A stretch of 64,000 bases of DNA from NCBI GenBank assembly GCA_023433505.1, contig JAEZCO010000050.1:1-64000 (forward strand), given 5' to 3'. How positions within the stretch are numbered: position 1 is the stretch's first letter; the number at the start of each line of letters is the position of its first letter. The notes under the pieces were generated by a model. The model was not told the DNA's origin. It did no database searches and worked only from the letters and a program-made list of their open reading frames with translations. The stretch comes from Bacillota bacterium. Lineage in GTDB: Bacteria > Bacillota > Clostridia > Acetivibrionales > DTU013. Below, in pieces: positions 35,701-43,267 of this stretch. Position numbers and translations under genes: made by a program.

Positions 35701-35767
35701 TCTGAAGGGCTTCAGCGACAGGCAGATTGTCCGGGAAATCGAAGTGTTATTTGCGGAAGGGGGATGA
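32756..35767 (+). CDS. hdrA: HdrA, large double-flavin form
   Basis: The 1003-aa protein contains two FAD modules (VIGGGIAGVQAATDLAD at the start and VIGGGVAGMTAARQLAELG near 600). It also has an internal ferredoxin pair (CTGCGDCIEKCP and CGICAKVCQAKAV), the HdrA-type CHCGTNIGGIVNVPSV segment near 460, SCSPRTHEPLFR, and a C-terminal dicluster ferredoxin (CAGCGTCEKLC, CKGCGTCAAGC). This large type is found in electron-bifurcating Hdr complexes of acetogens and sulfate reducers. The flavin would split an electron pair between ferredoxin and methylene-THF. Start 32756 has AAAGGGGGT upstream. Confidence 0.88.
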   Translation: MPKPVMVIGGGIAGVQAATDLADNGIPVYLVESAPSLGGRMAQLDKTFPTNDCSACILAPKMSDCFNHENIRTYTYSEIEAVEGSIGDFHVKVKKKPRYIDEELCTGCGDCIEKCPQKKMADRFDQGLKYRKAIYKEFAQGIPNIVTIDPSQCLMLQKGKCGICAKVCQAKAVRYDQKAEVLELNVASVIFAPGFDVFEGNLKEEYGYNRFKNVVSSLDYERMMSASGPLGGHIVRPSDQKEPERIAFLQCVGSRDYKCNVEYCSSVCCMYAIKEAIITKEHIKSVRELDIYYIDLRAFGKDFDKYHRLAEEKYGVAFKRSRTADIEEDRETGDLYIKSVAEDGSIQTKPYDLAVLSVGLRPRAEVTAMMKRLKVRVNKEGFIATTELQPLSTSREGIYACGAATGPRDIPETVVQASAAAALAAGAAKKLGGEGFPRPEYARQRDVANEGVNVGVFVCHCGTNIGGIVNVPSVSEYASKLPYVSHVEDVTYLCSADSQQLIMERIKEKNLNRVVVASCSPRTHEPLFRSALARAGLNPYLLVMTNIRDQCSWVHMDQPEKATQKSKDLVKMAVAKALSAKPLYRQKLGKTNTGAVIGGGVAGMTAARQLAELGFPVAIIEKEKELGGHAGELTHMPDGKRADGYVEKLKEDILGNPDITVYTNSEIVEMEGYVGNYRMKLSHGEEVAAGVVIIATGANELEFAGFGCGSHENVISQLELERRIKEESLGPVNSVYMIQCAGSREEGRQYCSRVCCTQAVKNAIFLKKKYGDMNISILYRDMRTYGYYEKLYREARRLGVNFIRYESDRKPVIETASGKITVKFHEPLLDRELTDTADMVVLASAMVADRENNGRISRFLKVPLNGDGFFLEAHVKLRPVDFATEGVYVCGLAHGPKNLSESISQAKAAAARAAAVLSKEYLETEAMVAEVSASLCAGCGTCEKLCAYKAIAMNEKGKAEVNSVLCKGCGTCAAGCRSGAVDLKGFSDRQIVREIEVLFAEGG

Positions 35768-35773
35768 TGGAAG

Positions 35774-36220
35774 ATGGAATACAAAGCAGGATTCGAGCCG
35801 AAGATCGTGGCATTTTTATGCAACTGGTGCAGCTATGCCGGCGCAGACCTGGCAGGAACAAGCAGGATACAGTATCCCGCCAATATCCGGATTATCCGAG
35901 TACCCTGCTCGGGAAGGATCAATCCTCAATTTATCATCAAAGCTCTTCAGGCGGGAGCCGACGGCGTGCTGGTATCAGGCTGCCATCCCGGGGATTGCCA
36001 CTATATCAGCGGCAATCTGCACGCCAGAAGGAAATTTGCGCTTCTGAAGCGCTTATTGGACTATGCGGGCATCGAGGAGCAAAGAGTGCAATTCACCTGG
36101 GTTTCGGCATCGGAGGGCCAGCGGTTTGCGGATGTGGTAAAAAGGATTGTGGAAAACATAAAGGAAATAGGACCCTGCGGGAAGTTCAGAAACGAGGTGA
36201 AGGCTTTTGGATCTGAATAG
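35774..36220 (+). CDS. MvhD/FlxD-type iron-sulfur subunit
   Basis: The 148-aa protein has the MvhD pattern: AFLCNWCSYAGADLAG near the start, VPCSGRINPQFIIKAL and VSGCHPGDCHY. These cysteines bind a [2Fe-2S] cluster in the MvhD/FlxD family and link HdrA to an electron-donating module. Here the donor module is the Flx-like set encoded by the next three genes. It overlaps the next gene by 14 nt. Confidence 0.85.
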   Translation: MEYKAGFEPKIVAFLCNWCSYAGADLAGTSRIQYPANIRIIRVPCSGRINPQFIIKALQAGADGVLVSGCHPGDCHYISGNLHARRKFALLKRLLDYAGIEEQRVQFTWVSASEGQRFADVVKRIVENIKEIGPCGKFRNEVKAFGSE

Positions 36221-37040
36221 CGGATTGAGAAGCATTGCCGCACAAATGCTGGAGAGAGGCGAAGTGGAGCTGGTGGTAGGCTATGGGGCTTCGGAGCTTC
36301 CGGGCAAGGCCACTCCTGTTTTCGCGATGACGGCTGGGGAGACTGCCAAGCTTATATTTGATCCTACATGCAATATTATGCTGGCCAAATATTTATTGAG
36401 ATACAAAGGGAAAAAGGTCGGCGTGGTGGCCAAGCCCTGCGATACCCGTGCAATTGCGGGATATATCGTTGAAAGGAGGCTGAACCGGGAAGACGTAAAA
36501 ATCATTGGCGTCGACTGCCGGGGAATGTCGGACAACTCTGCCTGCAGCGAATGCAGCGTAAGAAAGCCTGTGATTTTTGACTATAGGGTGGGAGAGACTG
36601 TGGAGGTCTCACCGGACGTTACCGGGGAACCCTCCATTAAAAAGGTTGAAAAAATGACCTCCGGGGACAGGTGGGACTATATTGCCGGAGAATTTTCAAA
36701 ATGCATAAAATGCTACGCCTGCAGACAGGCCTGCTACCTATGCTATTGCAGCAAGTGCTTTACAGACAGGAACCAGCCTGAATGGACCGGAAAAGGGACA
36801 ACCCTCGGCGATATTATGGCATACCATATGACAAGGGCTATGCATACGGCCGGAAGATGCATCAACTGCGGCATCTGCGAGAGCGTATGTCCCATGGGCA
36901 TAAAAACAAGGCTTCTTACCTCCAGGCTTTACTATGACGTAAAGGAGCTTTACGGCTATGAAGCAGGGCTGGATACGGAAGAAAAACCGGCGCTGACGGA
37001 TTATAAACCCGACGACGACCAGAAAGATTTTATGGATTAG
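36207..37040 (+). CDS. FlxC-like 4Fe-4S / FrhB-type subunit
   Basis: The 277-aa protein has a FrhB-like N-terminal part (KVGVVAKPCDTRAIAGYIVE) and cysteine groups CIKCYACRQACYLCYC and CINCGICESVCPMG. This matches the FlxC-type iron-sulfur subunit of Flx-Hdr complexes (or a hydrogenase beta-like protein). It should relay electrons from the NAD-binding FlxA-like subunit to MvhD/FlxD. Subunit lettering is my inference from order and domain content. Confidence 0.7.
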   Translation: MDLNSGLRSIAAQMLERGEVELVVGYGASELPGKATPVFAMTAGETAKLIFDPTCNIMLAKYLLRYKGKKVGVVAKPCDTRAIAGYIVERRLNREDVKIIGVDCRGMSDNSACSECSVRKPVIFDYRVGETVEVSPDVTGEPSIKKVEKMTSGDRWDYIAGEFSKCIKCYACRQACYLCYCSKCFTDRNQPEWTGKGTTLGDIMAYHMTRAMHTAGRCINCGICESVCPMGIKTRLLTSRLYYDVKELYGYEAGLDTEEKPALTDYKPDDDQKDFMD

Positions 37041-37052
37041 GGGAGAGGTAGA

Positions 37053-38054
37053 ATGAAAAAGCTGAAAAAAGACATGCTTGCAGGCTTTCTTGACAGGCTT
37101 TCAAAGAAGTACACCGTCATTGCCCCTGTAAAAAGCGAAAAAGGCTATACGGAATTCAAAGGGACGAGGGACTTCAGCAGGGTAAGCCTGGAAGACAACT
37201 GCCTCAATCCCGTGAAGGAATTTTTCTTTCCCCAGAACGAAGAGCTATTCAGGTATATGGATGAAGAGGTGGTCGAAAGCACCGGCGGGGAAAAAATGAT
37301 AATTTTTGGCGTCAGGCCCTGCGACATACGGTCTGTTGAGGTCCTGGACAGGGTATTCCTCGATGAAAGATTCATTGACATATATTACAAAAAAAGAAGG
37401 GACAACGCGGTAATCATCGGGTATACATGTCCAAAGAGCGAGCCTGGCTGCTTTTGCCGGAGCTTCGGAATTGATCCCGGGGACAGCGGCTTTTCCGACC
37501 TGTCTCTGTTTGAAGAAGCGGAAAACTATTATCTCAAGCTGAATAATGAAAAGGCTGCCTTTATTATGGAGGACCCGGTACTTTCGGATGCGGACGCCGG
37601 CTTGCCTTCAGCCGGCCATGGACAGGACGCCGGCATGGAGATCGAGTTCCCCCTTGACCAGAAGCAGCTGTTTCACGCCGACATCTGGGAAAAGCTTTAT
37701 CAAAAATGTATTGGCTGCGGGACCTGCACCTATCTCTGTCCTACCTGCCACTGCTTTGAGTTCTGCAACCGGAAAAGCTCTGAGGGTATCCAGCGCATAA
37801 GATGCTGGGACTCGTGCCAGTATGCGCTGTTTACCGAGCACGCTTCGGGACATAATCCGAGAAGTACACAGAAGGAGCGGATCAGGCAAAGGCTCATGCA
37901 CAAGTTTTCGTACTATCCGCAAAATCATGGAGTGGCGGCGTGTGTGGGCTGCGGCAGATGCTTACGGAAATGTCCCGTTGCCTTCGACTTGAGAGAAGCG
38001 CTTAAGACGATGGAGGAATACATCAAGGAAAGCGGGATGAAAACGGATGGATAA
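37053..38054 (+). CDS. FlxB-like 4Fe-4S dicluster subunit
   Basis: The 333-aa protein resembles sulfhydrogenase beta / anaerobic sulfite reductase A-type subunits (FlxB). It has FGVRPCDIRSVEVLDRVF near residue 90, CPKSEPGCFC near 130, and two [4Fe-4S] motifs near the C-terminus (CIGCGTCTYLCPTCHC and CVGCGRCLRKCP). It overlaps the FlxA-like gene by 8 nt. It probably carries electrons between FlxA and FlxC. Confidence 0.72.
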   Translation: MKKLKKDMLAGFLDRLSKKYTVIAPVKSEKGYTEFKGTRDFSRVSLEDNCLNPVKEFFFPQNEELFRYMDEEVVESTGGEKMIIFGVRPCDIRSVEVLDRVFLDERFIDIYYKKRRDNAVIIGYTCPKSEPGCFCRSFGIDPGDSGFSDLSLFEEAENYYLKLNNEKAAFIMEDPVLSDADAGLPSAGHGQDAGMEIEFPLDQKQLFHADIWEKLYQKCIGCGTCTYLCPTCHCFEFCNRKSSEGIQRIRCWDSCQYALFTEHASGHNPRSTQKERIRQRLMHKFSYYPQNHGVAACVGCGRCLRKCPVAFDLREALKTMEEYIKESGMKTDG

Positions 38055-38880
38055 CTGCTATATCCCCAGAAAAGCCAGGATCATAGACATTATTCAGGAG
38101 ACAAAGTCAAACCTGAATATCAAGACCTTTCAAGTAAAGCTTCTGGAAGGCGGATTTGCCTATCAACCCGGACAGTTTGCGGAAGTCACAGCCTTCGGCG
38201 TGGGTGAGGCGCCCTTTTGTATCGCCTCGGCGCCGGTACAAAAGGATTATCTGGAATTTTCCATAAAAGAGACGGGATTGGTGTCAGGAGCTATACACAG
38301 CCTTCGTATAGGAGATCTGATAGGGATAAGAGGCCCCTTTGGAAACTGTTTTCCCTACGAGACCTTCGCCGGCAAAAACCTTGTTTTCGTGGCAGGAGGA
38401 ATCGGGCTTGCGCCTTTGAGATCCCTCATCAATTATGTGCTTGACGAAAGCAACCGGGAAAACTACGGGAAGGTGGAAATGCTGCTGGCCTTCAGATCAC
38501 CGGAGGATGTGGTGTACCGGTGGAATTTCGGAGACTGGGAAAAGAGCAGGGATGTAGCCATCACATACACCATAGACAGGACTTCGGAAGGCTGGCCCCA
38601 CACCGTGGGATTCCCCCATACCCTGCTGGACAGGCTGCAGCTGTTAAAGCAGGCGGATACGTATGTTGTCACATGCGGACCGCCTGTGATGATCAAATCC
38701 GTGACCGGGGAGCTTGAAAAAATGAAGGTTCCCCCCGAAAGGATCATAACAACCCTTGAAATGCGGATGACCTGCGGCCTTGGAAAATGCGGAAAGTGCA
38801 ACATCGGGCATCAGTATGTCTGCGTCGACGGCCCGGTATTCAGTCTGGCCCAGCTGTCGGAAATGCCCGGCGAATATTAG
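38047..38880 (+). CDS. FlxA-like NAD(P)H-binding flavoprotein
   Basis: The 277-aa protein is of the ferredoxin-NADP reductase/AsrB/HydG type, with FAD-binding PFCIASAP and the NAD-binding FVAGGIGLAPLRSLI and CGPPVMIKSV. C-terminal cysteines TCGLGKCGKCNIG bind a [2Fe-2S] cluster. It supplies electrons from NADH (or NADPH) to the Flx-Hdr complex. With no hydrogenase in the operon, NADH is the likely donor for the methylene-THF reductase complex. Confidence 0.8.
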   Translation: MDNCYIPRKARIIDIIQETKSNLNIKTFQVKLLEGGFAYQPGQFAEVTAFGVGEAPFCIASAPVQKDYLEFSIKETGLVSGAIHSLRIGDLIGIRGPFGNCFPYETFAGKNLVFVAGGIGLAPLRSLINYVLDESNRENYGKVEMLLAFRSPEDVVYRWNFGDWEKSRDVAITYTIDRTSEGWPHTVGFPHTLLDRLQLLKQADTYVVTCGPPVMIKSVTGELEKMKVPPERIITTLEMRMTCGLGKCGKCNIGHQYVCVDGPVFSLAQLSEMPGEY

Positions 38881-38907
38881 ATAGTTAATAGTAATAGGAG
38901 TGTTGGT

Positions 38908-39789
38908 ATGGAAAAATCTTTTTTTAACCCAGCGGAAATAACGGAGGCTTTTGTAGAAGCAGGCTGCAAAAAGGCAAGCCTGCCGTCCGTTCGGCTTTTC
39001 CTGCTGGGGATACTGGCGGGTGCATACATTGCTTTTGCGGCCGAAGGGTCCAATATGGCAATCCACACCATAGCCTCGGTAGGAGTTGCCAAAGCCCTTG
39101 CCGGAGCACTGTTTGCAACTGGCTTGATGCTGGTTGTCGTGGCTGGGGGTGAGCTTTTTACTGGCAATACCCTGATGGTAATCGCCTGCTCGGAAGGAAA
39201 ATCCCGCTGGCGTGGGCTCCTGCGGAACTGGTTTTTTGTCTATACGGGAAATTTTGCTGGCTCCCTGATTATTGTCATGCTGATTTTATTTTCAGGGCAG
39301 TTTGATTTCTCGAAGGGGATGCTGGGAGGCTTCACCATCAAGACGGCGGTATACAAAACGGACCTCACCTTTTTAAAAGCTCTTTCCATGGGTATTTTAT
39401 GCAACTGGCTGGTCTGCCTGGCCGTATGGATGTCCTTTGCGGCAAAGGATATCGTGGGAAAGCTTCTGGCAATATTTTTCCCCATATGGCTGTTTATCAC
39501 CTCCGGCTTTGAACACAGCATTGCAAATATGTTTTATATCCCGGCGGGTATTCTGGCCAAGGGCAATCCCGTATGGGCCAAGGCGGCAATTTCACTGGGA
39601 GTAGCGCCGGAAAAGCTTGCAGGGCTTGGCTGGGGGAAATTTCTTATAGGGAACCTGCTGCCTGTTACCCTCGGTAATATCATCGGAGGCGGTTTTTTTG
39701 TAGGTATCATGTACTGGACGGTATACCTTTATAAGCCCGGGGTAAAAAGGGAGGATATCTCATCAGGCTGTAAGGGCAAGTGTATATAA
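38908..39789 (+). CDS. Formate/nitrite channel (FocA/FdhC family)
   Basis: The 293-aa membrane protein is of the FNT family, with repeated helices and the conserved segments LVVVAGGELFTGNTLMVI and GFEHSIANMFYIPAG (the central His of the FNT pore). Being next to formate-THF ligase, it should import or export formate. ATG at 38908 follows AATAGGAGTG. It is part of the methyl-branch operon. Confidence 0.88.
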   Translation: MEKSFFNPAEITEAFVEAGCKKASLPSVRLFLLGILAGAYIAFAAEGSNMAIHTIASVGVAKALAGALFATGLMLVVVAGGELFTGNTLMVIACSEGKSRWRGLLRNWFFVYTGNFAGSLIIVMLILFSGQFDFSKGMLGGFTIKTAVYKTDLTFLKALSMGILCNWLVCLAVWMSFAAKDIVGKLLAIFFPIWLFITSGFEHSIANMFYIPAGILAKGNPVWAKAAISLGVAPEKLAGLGWGKFLIGNLLPVTLGNIIGGGFFVGIMYWTVYLYKPGVKREDISSGCKGKCI

Positions 39790-39822
39790 AAACTAAAAAT
39801 TATTTCAGGAGGGTCTTAAGGG

Positions 39823-41493
39823 ATGAAAAGCGATATTGAAATTGCGCAAAGTATTGAAATGAAGCCGGTGGAGGAGATTGCCGCCAGACTGGGCATCGAA
39901 AAAAAAGATATTGAGCTGTACGGCAATTACAAGGCAAAGGTCAATTACAATTTACTCCAGGAGTACGCTTCCCGGAAGGACGGAAAGCTGATCCTCGTCA
40001 CCGCCATCAATCCTACTCCGGCGGGCGAAGGCAAGACCACCACCTCGGTAGGTTTGGGAGATGCGTTGAACAGGCTGGGGAAAAAGGTGGTCATTGCACT
40101 AAGAGAGCCTTCCCTTGGACCGGTATTCGGAGTCAAAGGCGGCGCGGCAGGGGGCGGGTACGCGCAGGTGGTGCCCATGGAAGACATCAACCTCCATTTT
40201 ACCGGGGACATGCATGCCATCGGCGCAGCAAACAATCTTCTTGCCGCTTTGGTGGACAACCATATTTATCAGGGGAATGCATTGGGAATCGACCCAAGGA
40301 GGATTACCTGGAAAAGGTGTGTGGACATGAATGACAGGCAGCTCAGGTTCATTGTTGAAGGGTTGAGCGGAAAAGCAAACGGAACGCCCAGGGAAGATGG
40401 GTTTGATATCACCGTTGCATCCGAAGTCATGGCAATCCTTTGCCTGTCAATGGATCTGGCTGATTTGAAGGAAAAGCTAAGGAACATAGTAGTTGGCTAT
40501 ACTTATGAGGATAAGCCGGTGACTGCCGGTCAATTGAAAGCCGAGGGAGCCATGGCAGCACTTCTCAAGGATGCGCTGAAGCCGAATCTTGTCCAGACTT
40601 TGGAACATACTCCCGCCTTCATTCACGGCGGCCCATTTGCCAACATCGCTCATGGCTGCAACAGCATCATGGCTACCAGAATGGCCTTGAAGCTGGCCGA
40701 CTATGTTGTGACGGAAGCCGACTTTGGCGCAGACCTGGGTGCGGAGAAATTCATGGATATCAAATGCAGGCTTGCAAATCTGAAGCCTGATGCAATTGTG
40801 ATCGTCGCAACGGCAAGGGCTTTGAAGTACAATGGCGGAGTACCGAAAGCGGAGCTGAAAACAGAGAATCTGGAAGCATTGTCCAAAGGTATTGTAAACC
40901 TGGGTAAGCATATTGAAAACATGAAAAGCTTTGGAGTACCGGTTGTGGTTGCGATAAATCATGTGGATACGACGTCACCGGCTGAATTGGAGTTCATAAA
41001 GGATTACTGCGGAAAGCAGGGTGTTGAATGTGCACTTTCAGGTGGATTCACTGAGGGAGGGAAAGGCGGCACCGATCTTGCCATAAAGGTTGTAGAGGCT
41101 ATAGATGGCGGAGCTTCAGGCTTTAAATTTTTATACGATGAAAAGCAGCCCATAAAATTCAAAATTAACGAAATTGTCACCAGGATCTATGGCGGCCAGG
41201 GTGTGGCATACTCGCCATCCGCCGAAAAAGCCATTGCAAGGCTTGAAGCTTTGGGATACGGCAAGCTGCCCATATGTATGGCTAAGACCCAGTATTCACT
41301 GTCGGAAGACCCTTCTCTTTTAGGCAGGCCTGAGGGTTTCACTGTTACTGTCAAGGAAGCCAAGGTTTCGGCAGGCGCAGGCTTCGTAGTGATACTGACC
41401 GGGGAGATCATGACGATGCCGGGGCTTCCCAAAATACCTGCCGCGGAGAAAATAGACGTTGATTCCACCGGAAAAATATCCGGACTCTTTTAA
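39823..41493 (+). CDS. fhs: Formate-tetrahydrofolate ligase
   Basis: The 556-aa enzyme makes formyl-THF from formate, THF and ATP, the first energy-consuming step of the methyl branch. It shows TPAGEGKTTTSVGLGDAL (nucleotide loop), LREPSLGPVFGVKGGAAGGG, and the family ends TMPGLPKIPAAEKIDVD. Length is normal. ATG at 39823 follows CAGGAGGG. It is followed by fchA after 14 nt. Confidence 0.96.
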   Translation: MKSDIEIAQSIEMKPVEEIAARLGIEKKDIELYGNYKAKVNYNLLQEYASRKDGKLILVTAINPTPAGEGKTTTSVGLGDALNRLGKKVVIALREPSLGPVFGVKGGAAGGGYAQVVPMEDINLHFTGDMHAIGAANNLLAALVDNHIYQGNALGIDPRRITWKRCVDMNDRQLRFIVEGLSGKANGTPREDGFDITVASEVMAILCLSMDLADLKEKLRNIVVGYTYEDKPVTAGQLKAEGAMAALLKDALKPNLVQTLEHTPAFIHGGPFANIAHGCNSIMATRMALKLADYVVTEADFGADLGAEKFMDIKCRLANLKPDAIVIVATARALKYNGGVPKAELKTENLEALSKGIVNLGKHIENMKSFGVPVVVAINHVDTTSPAELEFIKDYCGKQGVECALSGGFTEGGKGGTDLAIKVVEAIDGGASGFKFLYDEKQPIKFKINEIVTRIYGGQGVAYSPSAEKAIARLEALGYGKLPICMAKTQYSLSEDPSLLGRPEGFTVTVKEAKVSAGAGFVVILTGEIMTMPGLPKIPAAEKIDVDSTGKISGLF

Positions 41494-41507
41494 AGGAGGG
41501 CTTGAGG

Positions 41508-42131
41508 ATGATTGATAAAAGCTGCAGGGATTTTGTAAACAGGCTTGCTTCGGCTGAGCCTGTTCCGGGCGGCGGAGGGGCGTCGGCAATGGTTGGCGCT
41601 CTTGGAGCTGCGCTTGGGAGCATGGTAGGAAATCTGACGCTGGGCAAGAAAAAATATGAGAATGTGCAGGAGGATATAAAAGCGGTACTGGACCGGGCAG
41701 GGAAGCTGCAAAACGAGCTGCTTTCACTGGTTGAGAAAGATGCCCAGGTATTCGAGCCTCTTTCAAAAGCTTACGGGCTTCCGAAAAATACGGAGGACGA
41801 AAAGAAAAACAGAGATACAGTCATGGAAGCAGCTTTAAGGCTTGCCTGCAGTGTTCCTGTGGAGTTGATGGAGAAGTCCATGGAAGCGGTGGCTTTGCAT
41901 GAGGAATTGGCCGTTAAAGGCACAAAGATCGCCATAAGCGATGTAGGCGTGGGGGTGTTGTTCTGCAAATCTGCGCTTTTGGGTGCAAGCTTGAATGTAT
42001 TCATCAATACAAAGCTGATGAAAGACAGGGAATATGCGGAAGCGATAAATAACAAGGCGGAAATGTTGATATCCGAAGGTATATCCAGGGCGGACAGCGT
42101 TTACCGGAAAGTGGAGGAGCAGTTAAAATGA
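41508..42131 (+). CDS. fchA: Methenyl-THF cyclohydrolase, FchA type
   Basis: The 207-aa protein has AEPVPGGGGASAMVGALGAALGSMV near the start and is of the FchA/FTCD cyclodeaminase type (helical). It converts formyl-THF to methenyl-THF. The ATG at 41508 is chosen because AAAGGAGGG is 8 nt before it. The TTG at 41502 is weaker. FolD follows, so the cyclohydrolase step could be done by both proteins. Confidence 0.9.
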   Translation: MIDKSCRDFVNRLASAEPVPGGGGASAMVGALGAALGSMVGNLTLGKKKYENVQEDIKAVLDRAGKLQNELLSLVEKDAQVFEPLSKAYGLPKNTEDEKKNRDTVMEAALRLACSVPVELMEKSMEAVALHEELAVKGTKIAISDVGVGVLFCKSALLGASLNVFINTKLMKDREYAEAINNKAEMLISEGISRADSVYRKVEEQLK

Positions 42132-42147
42132 CAGGAGGGCAAAAAAG

Positions 42148-43032
42148 GTGGCTGTTTTAATGAAAGGCGCCGAGGTAGCCGACGCGATGAAAGAAAAGCT
42201 GATTGCGGAGGTTAAAGAGATTAACCACTGCGGTATGGCTCCTGCACTGGCAATCGTAAGACTCGGAGCAAGGCCGGACGATATTGCATATGAGCGGGGC
42301 GTGAAAAAACGTTTCGGGGAGATCGGAATCGAGGTACAGGTGTTTGATTATCCCGTGAACACAAAGCAGGAAGAATTTTTATCAGAAATGGATAGAATAA
42401 ACAGGGACGACAAAATCCATGGAATCCTCTTGTTCAGACCACTCCCGGACCATATAAGCGAAGATGCGGTAAAGCGTGCAATTCTGGCAGAAAAGGATGT
42501 TGACTGCCAGAATCCTGAAAACATAGCCAAGGTTTTTGCAGGAGATAAAAGCGGATTTGCACCCTGCACACCCGAAGCGGTGATAGAAATGCTGGACCAC
42601 TACAAAATAGAGCTAAAGGGAAAAAACATTGTTGTTGTCGGAAGGAGCATGGTTGTCGGAAAGCCGCTTTCCATGCTTCTTTTAGACAGGCATGCGACAG
42701 TGACCATATGCCACACAAGGACCCGTGAACTGGAGATGATATGCAGGAATGCGGAAATACTGGTTGCCGCCGCCGGAAAAGCCGGAGTGATCCGAGGCCT
42801 CCATGTGGGCGACGGGGCTGTCGTGCTGGATGTGGGGATAAACTTTAATGAATCAGGCAAAATCTGCGGGGATGTGCATTTTGACAGTGCGGTAAAAAAA
42901 GCCCGGTATATCACGCCGGTGCCGGGAGGCGTCGGCGCCGTCACGACTTTGGTGCTTGCAGCCCATGTGATAAGGGCCGCAAAAAGAAAATGCGGTTTAC
43001 GGGATTCTGCGTCGCTAAGCTCCTCGGATTGA
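42148..43032 (+). CDS. folD: Bifunctional methylene-THF dehydrogenase/cyclohydrolase FolD
   Basis: The 294-aa enzyme has the FolD segments DDIAYERGVKKRFGEIGIE, GILLFRPLPDH, DVDCQNPENIAKVFAG and VVGRSMVVGKPLSMLLLDRHA. It reduces methenyl-THF to methylene-THF, joining Fhs/FchA to MetF. Of the family catalytic residues, the usual Tyr-x-x-x-Lys around YxxxKxK is present as YERGVKK. Start GTG at 42148 follows AGGAGGG. It is the last gene of the operon. Confidence 0.93.
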   Translation: MAVLMKGAEVADAMKEKLIAEVKEINHCGMAPALAIVRLGARPDDIAYERGVKKRFGEIGIEVQVFDYPVNTKQEEFLSEMDRINRDDKIHGILLFRPLPDHISEDAVKRAILAEKDVDCQNPENIAKVFAGDKSGFAPCTPEAVIEMLDHYKIELKGKNIVVVGRSMVVGKPLSMLLLDRHATVTICHTRTRELEMICRNAEILVAAAGKAGVIRGLHVGDGAVVLDVGINFNESGKICGDVHFDSAVKKARYITPVPGGVGAVTTLVLAAHVIRAAKRKCGLRDSASLSSSD

Positions 43033-43087
43033 CACCAGCGAAAAGAGCTTGTTTCTAAAAGAGGATTGAAAAGTTTCTAAAAACTTA

Positions 43088-43116
43088 TAGACTTCCTGTG
43101 AAAAATCATTTATAAT
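43088..43116 (+). promoter_or_regulatory. Promoter of the LarA-family gene
   Basis: TAGACT (43088-43093), 17-nt spacer, TATAAT (43111-43116). The layout is the same as at 16232-16260. P1 starts 10 nt after the -10 box. Confidence 0.7.
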
Positions 43117-43126
43117 GTGGGAAGTA

Positions 43127-43249
43127 TTTGGTCAAGAAGGCCAAAGCTTTTCAGTCATTTTATGTTGTATGTGAAAGAATTTCAGGTATTTTAGCCATGA
43201 AGGTTGAGTTAAATCGTAAGGAACGGTTAATTCAATTCATGGCTTTTTT
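43127..43249 (+). promoter_or_regulatory. P1/P2 leader RNA with terminator, copy 9 (LarA-family gene)
   Basis: P1 is 43127-43145: TTTGGTC, loop AAGAA, GGCCAAA, a 7-bp stem with one T-G pair. P2 is 43191-43207: TTAGCC, loop ATGAA, GGTTGA. The terminator pairs AGCCATGAA (43193-43201) with TTCATGGCT (43236-43244), then TTGAGTTAA with TTAATTCAA, and ends in TTTTTT (43244-43249). The gene starts 18 nt later. P1 to P2 spacing is 45 nt. Confidence 0.8.
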
Positions 43250-43267
43250 ATTTTCAGGAGGCAGTAA

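Noticed and set aside
39700..39823. THF riboswitch before fhs
   Set aside because: Only a 33-nt gap separates the formate channel gene from fhs, too short for the aptamer, and the genes are in one operon.
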